From positions 1 to 7,530 of the forward strand of contig DAOUUT010000184.1 in the NCBI GenBank assembly GCA_030668025.1: a stretch of DNA of 7,530 nt, read 5' to 3'. This document shows positions 5,949-7,530 of this stretch, in pieces; positions within the stretch are counted from its first letter, which is position 1, and each line of letters begins with the position of its first letter. The notes under the pieces were generated by a model. That model searched no databases and had not been told where the DNA came from. It worked only from the letters and a program-made list of their open reading frames with translations. The position numbers and the translations under genes are program-made. The DNA is from Promethearchaeota archaeon (GTDB lineage: Archaea > Asgardarchaeota > Lokiarchaeia > Sigynarchaeales > SOKP01).

Positions 5949-5958
5949 AATATTATAT
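5949..5958 (+). promoter_or_regulatory. TATA-like promoter box AATATTATAT of the UbiA-like gene
   Basis: Same decamer as at 5045 and 6839, here within AATATTATATAATAA. It starts 48 nt before the ATG at 5997. Transcription would begin near 5980, just upstream of GTGAT at 5985-5989, favouring the ATG at 5997 as translation start. Confidence 0.55.
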
Positions 5959-5984
5959 AATAATTTACTATTGCGTAACTTAAA

Positions 5985-5989
5985 GTGAT
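5985..5989 (+). promoter_or_regulatory. GTGAT ribosome binding site deciding the UbiA-like start
   Basis: GTGAT matches the 3' half of the AGGAGGTGAT consensus and lies 7 nt before the ATG at 5997. The same GTG could be read as an in-frame start four codons earlier, but a short leader then leaves no room for a ribosome binding site. The ATG is preferred. Confidence 0.5.
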
Positions 5990-5996
5990 TCTTTCG

Positions 5997-6812
5997 ATGA
6001 GTAAGGGATTTAGACTTCTAAGGGTTGAATATCTTTTTTCTGTGCTAGTTCCTTGTTTGTTGAGCATATATTTAAACGATTACGATGTGTTTGCTCACAT
6101 TTGGATATTAGCTGGATTTGGGTTTTATGCCATTACTGGAAATACGCTTAATGATGTAATCGATATGAAAGATCCAAGCGAACAGGAAACGCTAGAAAGA
6201 GTACAGGGTTATAGGCGAAAAGAAATATTCACAATTTCTTTGGCAAGTTTTTTATTAGGGACCGTATGTTTCATGAATAGCATCGTAACAACCCCCCTCT
6301 TAGGAATTTATTTAGCTATTATAGTTATTTCCGTAATTTTCTATTGCCTATTTAAATCGCTGGTTATTATTAACCATATTATTTTAGGAATATCGCATAT
6401 TTTCTTACCTTATTTTATGATAAAAATCAATGCTGGTGATATTTCTATGAATTTTTTTCCTGATCTAACATTATTTGAGTTATTAATAATACTTTCTATA
6501 GCTTCTGTGGCATTCTCCGGTCAAATGCTTCACGAAATGATTGATGGAGATTCGTTATCAAAATTATCTCCAAAAGCTTCTCAATTAACAATCTGGATAG
6601 CCTCTATAATATCATTAGCAATCGCTATATTTTCGTTGATTATTACTCAATACATTATATTTCTACCAGTAGTCTTCTTTCCTTTTGGAATTATGTATAT
6701 TTTTAGGAAACCTAGAACGGATTTAGCCGGTAGAAGCTCGTTAAAAGATGTAGGAATCATATTAGGAAATCTTACTTTCGTCTATATTATAATTATGATT
6801 ATAGCACCTTAA
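5997..6812 (+). CDS. UbiA-like membrane prenyltransferase with divergent metal-binding motifs
   Basis: A 271-residue, very hydrophobic protein with about eight to nine membrane segments (by eye near 12-27, 33-50, 77-95, 99-118, 121-142, 158-177, 198-217, 219-236, 252-270). It best fits the UbiA family, which transfers prenyl chains to aromatic or glycerol-phosphate acceptors in the membrane using Mg2+ bound by two Asp-rich motifs. Motif 1 is visible as N49-x2-ND-x2-D56-x2-D59 after the second helix, one residue shorter than the usual NDxxDxxxD. Motif 2 is reduced to HEMIDGD at 179-185, where a DxxxDxxxD-type pattern is expected. The charged loop after motif 1 (57-75) matches the cytoplasmic lid position. 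Possible roles include ether-lipid or quinone synthesis, but the divergence leaves the acceptor open. Start chosen at ATG 5997 rather than GTG 5985. A UbiA-like protein of other function is the main alternative. Confidence 0.72.
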   Translation: MSKGFRLLRVEYLFSVLVPCLLSIYLNDYDVFAHIWILAGFGFYAITGNTLNDVIDMKDPSEQETLERVQGYRRKEIFTISLASFLLGTVCFMNSIVTTPLLGIYLAIIVISVIFYCLFKSLVIINHIILGISHIFLPYFMIKINAGDISMNFFPDLTLFELLIILSIASVAFSGQMLHEMIDGDSLSKLSPKASQLTIWIASIISLAIAIFSLIITQYIIFLPVVFFPFGIMYIFRKPRTDLAGRSSLKDVGIILGNLTFVYIIIMIIAP

Positions 6813-6838
6813 AAAACCATTCTTAATAACGATTTTAA

Positions 6839-6848
6839 AATATTATAT
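6839..6848 (+). promoter_or_regulatory. TATA-like promoter box AATATTATAT of the Fe-S protein gene
   Basis: Third copy of the decamer, 84 nt before the ATG at 6923. The predicted transcript would start near 6870 and have a leader of about 50 nt, longer than in the two preceding genes. The leader is A-rich with no clear fold. Confidence 0.5.
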
Positions 6849-6912
6849 ACTTTTAAGCTAATAATAAATAAATGAATTATTAAAATCATGAAGAGATAAA
6901 GAACAAAATAAT

Positions 6913-6916
6913 GGAG
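6913..6916 (+). promoter_or_regulatory. Ribosome binding site deciding the Fe-S protein start
   Basis: GGAG lies 6 nt before the ATG at 6923, nearly the same arrangement as at the crotonase gene (7 nt). An in-frame ATG at 6911 overlaps this GGAG and has no ribosome binding site of its own, so 6923 is preferred. Confidence 0.65.
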
Positions 6917-6922
6917 TTTGAA

Positions 6923-7530
6923 ATGACGAAAATTGAACCCGTTAATAGAGATTTTTTTTCTCCGTTTAATGAAGATGCTTGCACTCTTTGTGGAGAATGT
7001 TTTCATAATTGCCCCGTAATGGGACTTTCTATTGAAGAATCTATTGAGGAAATGAAAAAATTAATTGCTGGGAATGAAACAAAGCGAGTGTTAAAAGAAT
7101 GTCAGAGTTGTCATTCATGTAATTTTTATTGCCCTGAAAATGCTCACCCCGCTGGATTGATTTTGCAGAGATGGAATGAAATGTACAAAAAAGAGGGGTT
7201 AAGAATCCGTGGGAAGTATTACATGACGCTTTATCCACACTACCCTAACTTCCGATCTTACGTTATGGACCACATGCCTAAAAAAACACTAGAACTTGTT
7301 AAATCATGGGCAGATTTATCTCCTTTAAAAGGCGACACGCTTACTTATCCAGGATGTAACATAATTACCTATGCCGAGTTAACGCAAGCAAGCTTTTTTA
7401 AGGATCTAGACATTAGGGGTAGGCTTGAATATTGTTGTGGAGAAACATTATTTCGAACGGGATACGAAGACGAGTTATTTCAAGTTACTAAGAGGTTAGA
7501 TAAATGGTTTAATATATTAAAACCTAAAAA
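6923..7530 (+). CDS. HdrD/GlpC-type iron-sulfur oxidoreductase with CCG domain (3' end cut by window)
   Basis: An open frame runs from 6923 to the window end without a stop, giving 202 residues. The N-terminus holds two [4Fe-4S] motifs: C20/C23/C26/C30 followed by Pro, and C60/C63/C66/C70 followed by Pro. A first cysteine-rich CCG domain follows, with TYPGC at 141-145 and CCG at 171-173. This order matches the HdrD, GlpC and LutA-like proteins, which pass electrons between ferredoxin-type clusters and a catalytic or membrane partner in the cytoplasm or at the membrane face. The second CCG half and final CxxC should lie beyond the window, as these proteins are about 400 residues. The spacing from C145 to CCG is 25 residues, shorter than the roughly 31-39 I recall for the HdrB/D consensus. 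The partner (flavoprotein dehydrogenase, HdrA or HdrE) would probably be downstream. Confidence 0.86.
   Translation, partial: MTKIEPVNRDFFSPFNEDACTLCGECFHNCPVMGLSIEESIEEMKKLIAGNETKRVLKECQSCHSCNFYCPENAHPAGLILQRWNEMYKKEGLRIRGKYYMTLYPHYPNFRSYVMDHMPKKTLELVKSWADLSPLKGDTLTYPGCNIITYAELTQASFFKDLDIRGRLEYCCGETLFRTGYEDELFQVTKRLDKWFNILKPK

Noticed and set aside
4209..6812. TauE, crotonase and UbiA-like genes as one operon or biosynthetic cluster.
   Set aside because: Gaps of 92 and 103 bp each contain a TATA-like box and a ribosome binding site, and no biochemical link among the three is evident.
6809..7238. Two 65-residue minus-strand open frames (6809-7006 and 7041-7238).
   Set aside because: They are antisense to the Fe-S protein gene and its leader. 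The plus-strand frame encodes clear cysteine motifs, and the minus frames show no recognisable protein features.

Overview
This 7.5 kb window is very AT-rich (I judge about 30% G+C, not counted) and reads as chromosomal DNA of an archaeon. The evidence for archaea is an indolepyruvate:ferredoxin oxidoreductase alpha subunit directly joined to the alpha subunit of an ADP-forming acyl-CoA synthetase. The upstream regions carry TATA-like boxes rather than bacterial -35/-10 pairs. Some genes have GGAG-type ribosome binding sites, while others appear leaderless. A low-GC peptide-fermenting archaeon that also encodes crotonases would fit, and an Asgard (Lokiarchaeia-like) lineage is my best guess. 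That placement is inference.

Layout. (a) 1-2274, plus strand: the 3' half of iorA, then acdA starting at the very next base after its stop. Together they would turn aryl-pyruvates into aryl-acetyl-CoA and then aryl-acetate plus ATP. (b) 2311-2736, minus strand: a tandem ACT-domain protein converging on acdA across a symmetric A7/T8 terminator-like element. (c) 2914-3666, plus: a class I SAM methyltransferase whose stop lies 2 bp from the stop of (d) 3669-4064, minus: a small zinc-ribbon/coiled-coil protein of unknown function. (e) 4209-5009, plus: a TauE/SafE-family membrane exporter, divergent from (d) across a 40-bp block of pure A/T. (f) 5102-5893, plus: a PaaG-like crotonase whose active site lacks the usual acidic residues. 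(g) 5997-6812, plus: a polytopic UbiA-like prenyltransferase with compressed metal-binding motifs. (h) 6923 to the window end, plus: the 5' part of an HdrD/GlpC-type protein with two [4Fe-4S] motifs and a CCG domain.

Working together. Only iorA-acdA looks like an operon. The other genes have their own upstream regions. Three consecutive plus-strand genes (crotonase, UbiA-like, Fe-S protein) share the identical decamer AATATTATAT upstream and have a ribosome binding site. TauE, the ACT protein and the zinc-ribbon protein have no visible ribosome binding site and a TATA-like box about 25 nt from the start codon, as leaderless transcripts would. The metabolic theme is amino-acid/acyl-CoA fermentation with ferredoxin-linked electron transfer; the methyltransferase, exporter and zinc-ribbon protein have no clear tie to it. 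I see no mobile element, CRISPR array, tRNA or rRNA, and no gene-free stretch longer than about 180 bp. No clearly new multi-gene system is evident; the most unusual items are the crotonase active site, the UbiA-like motifs and the unidentified zinc-ribbon protein.
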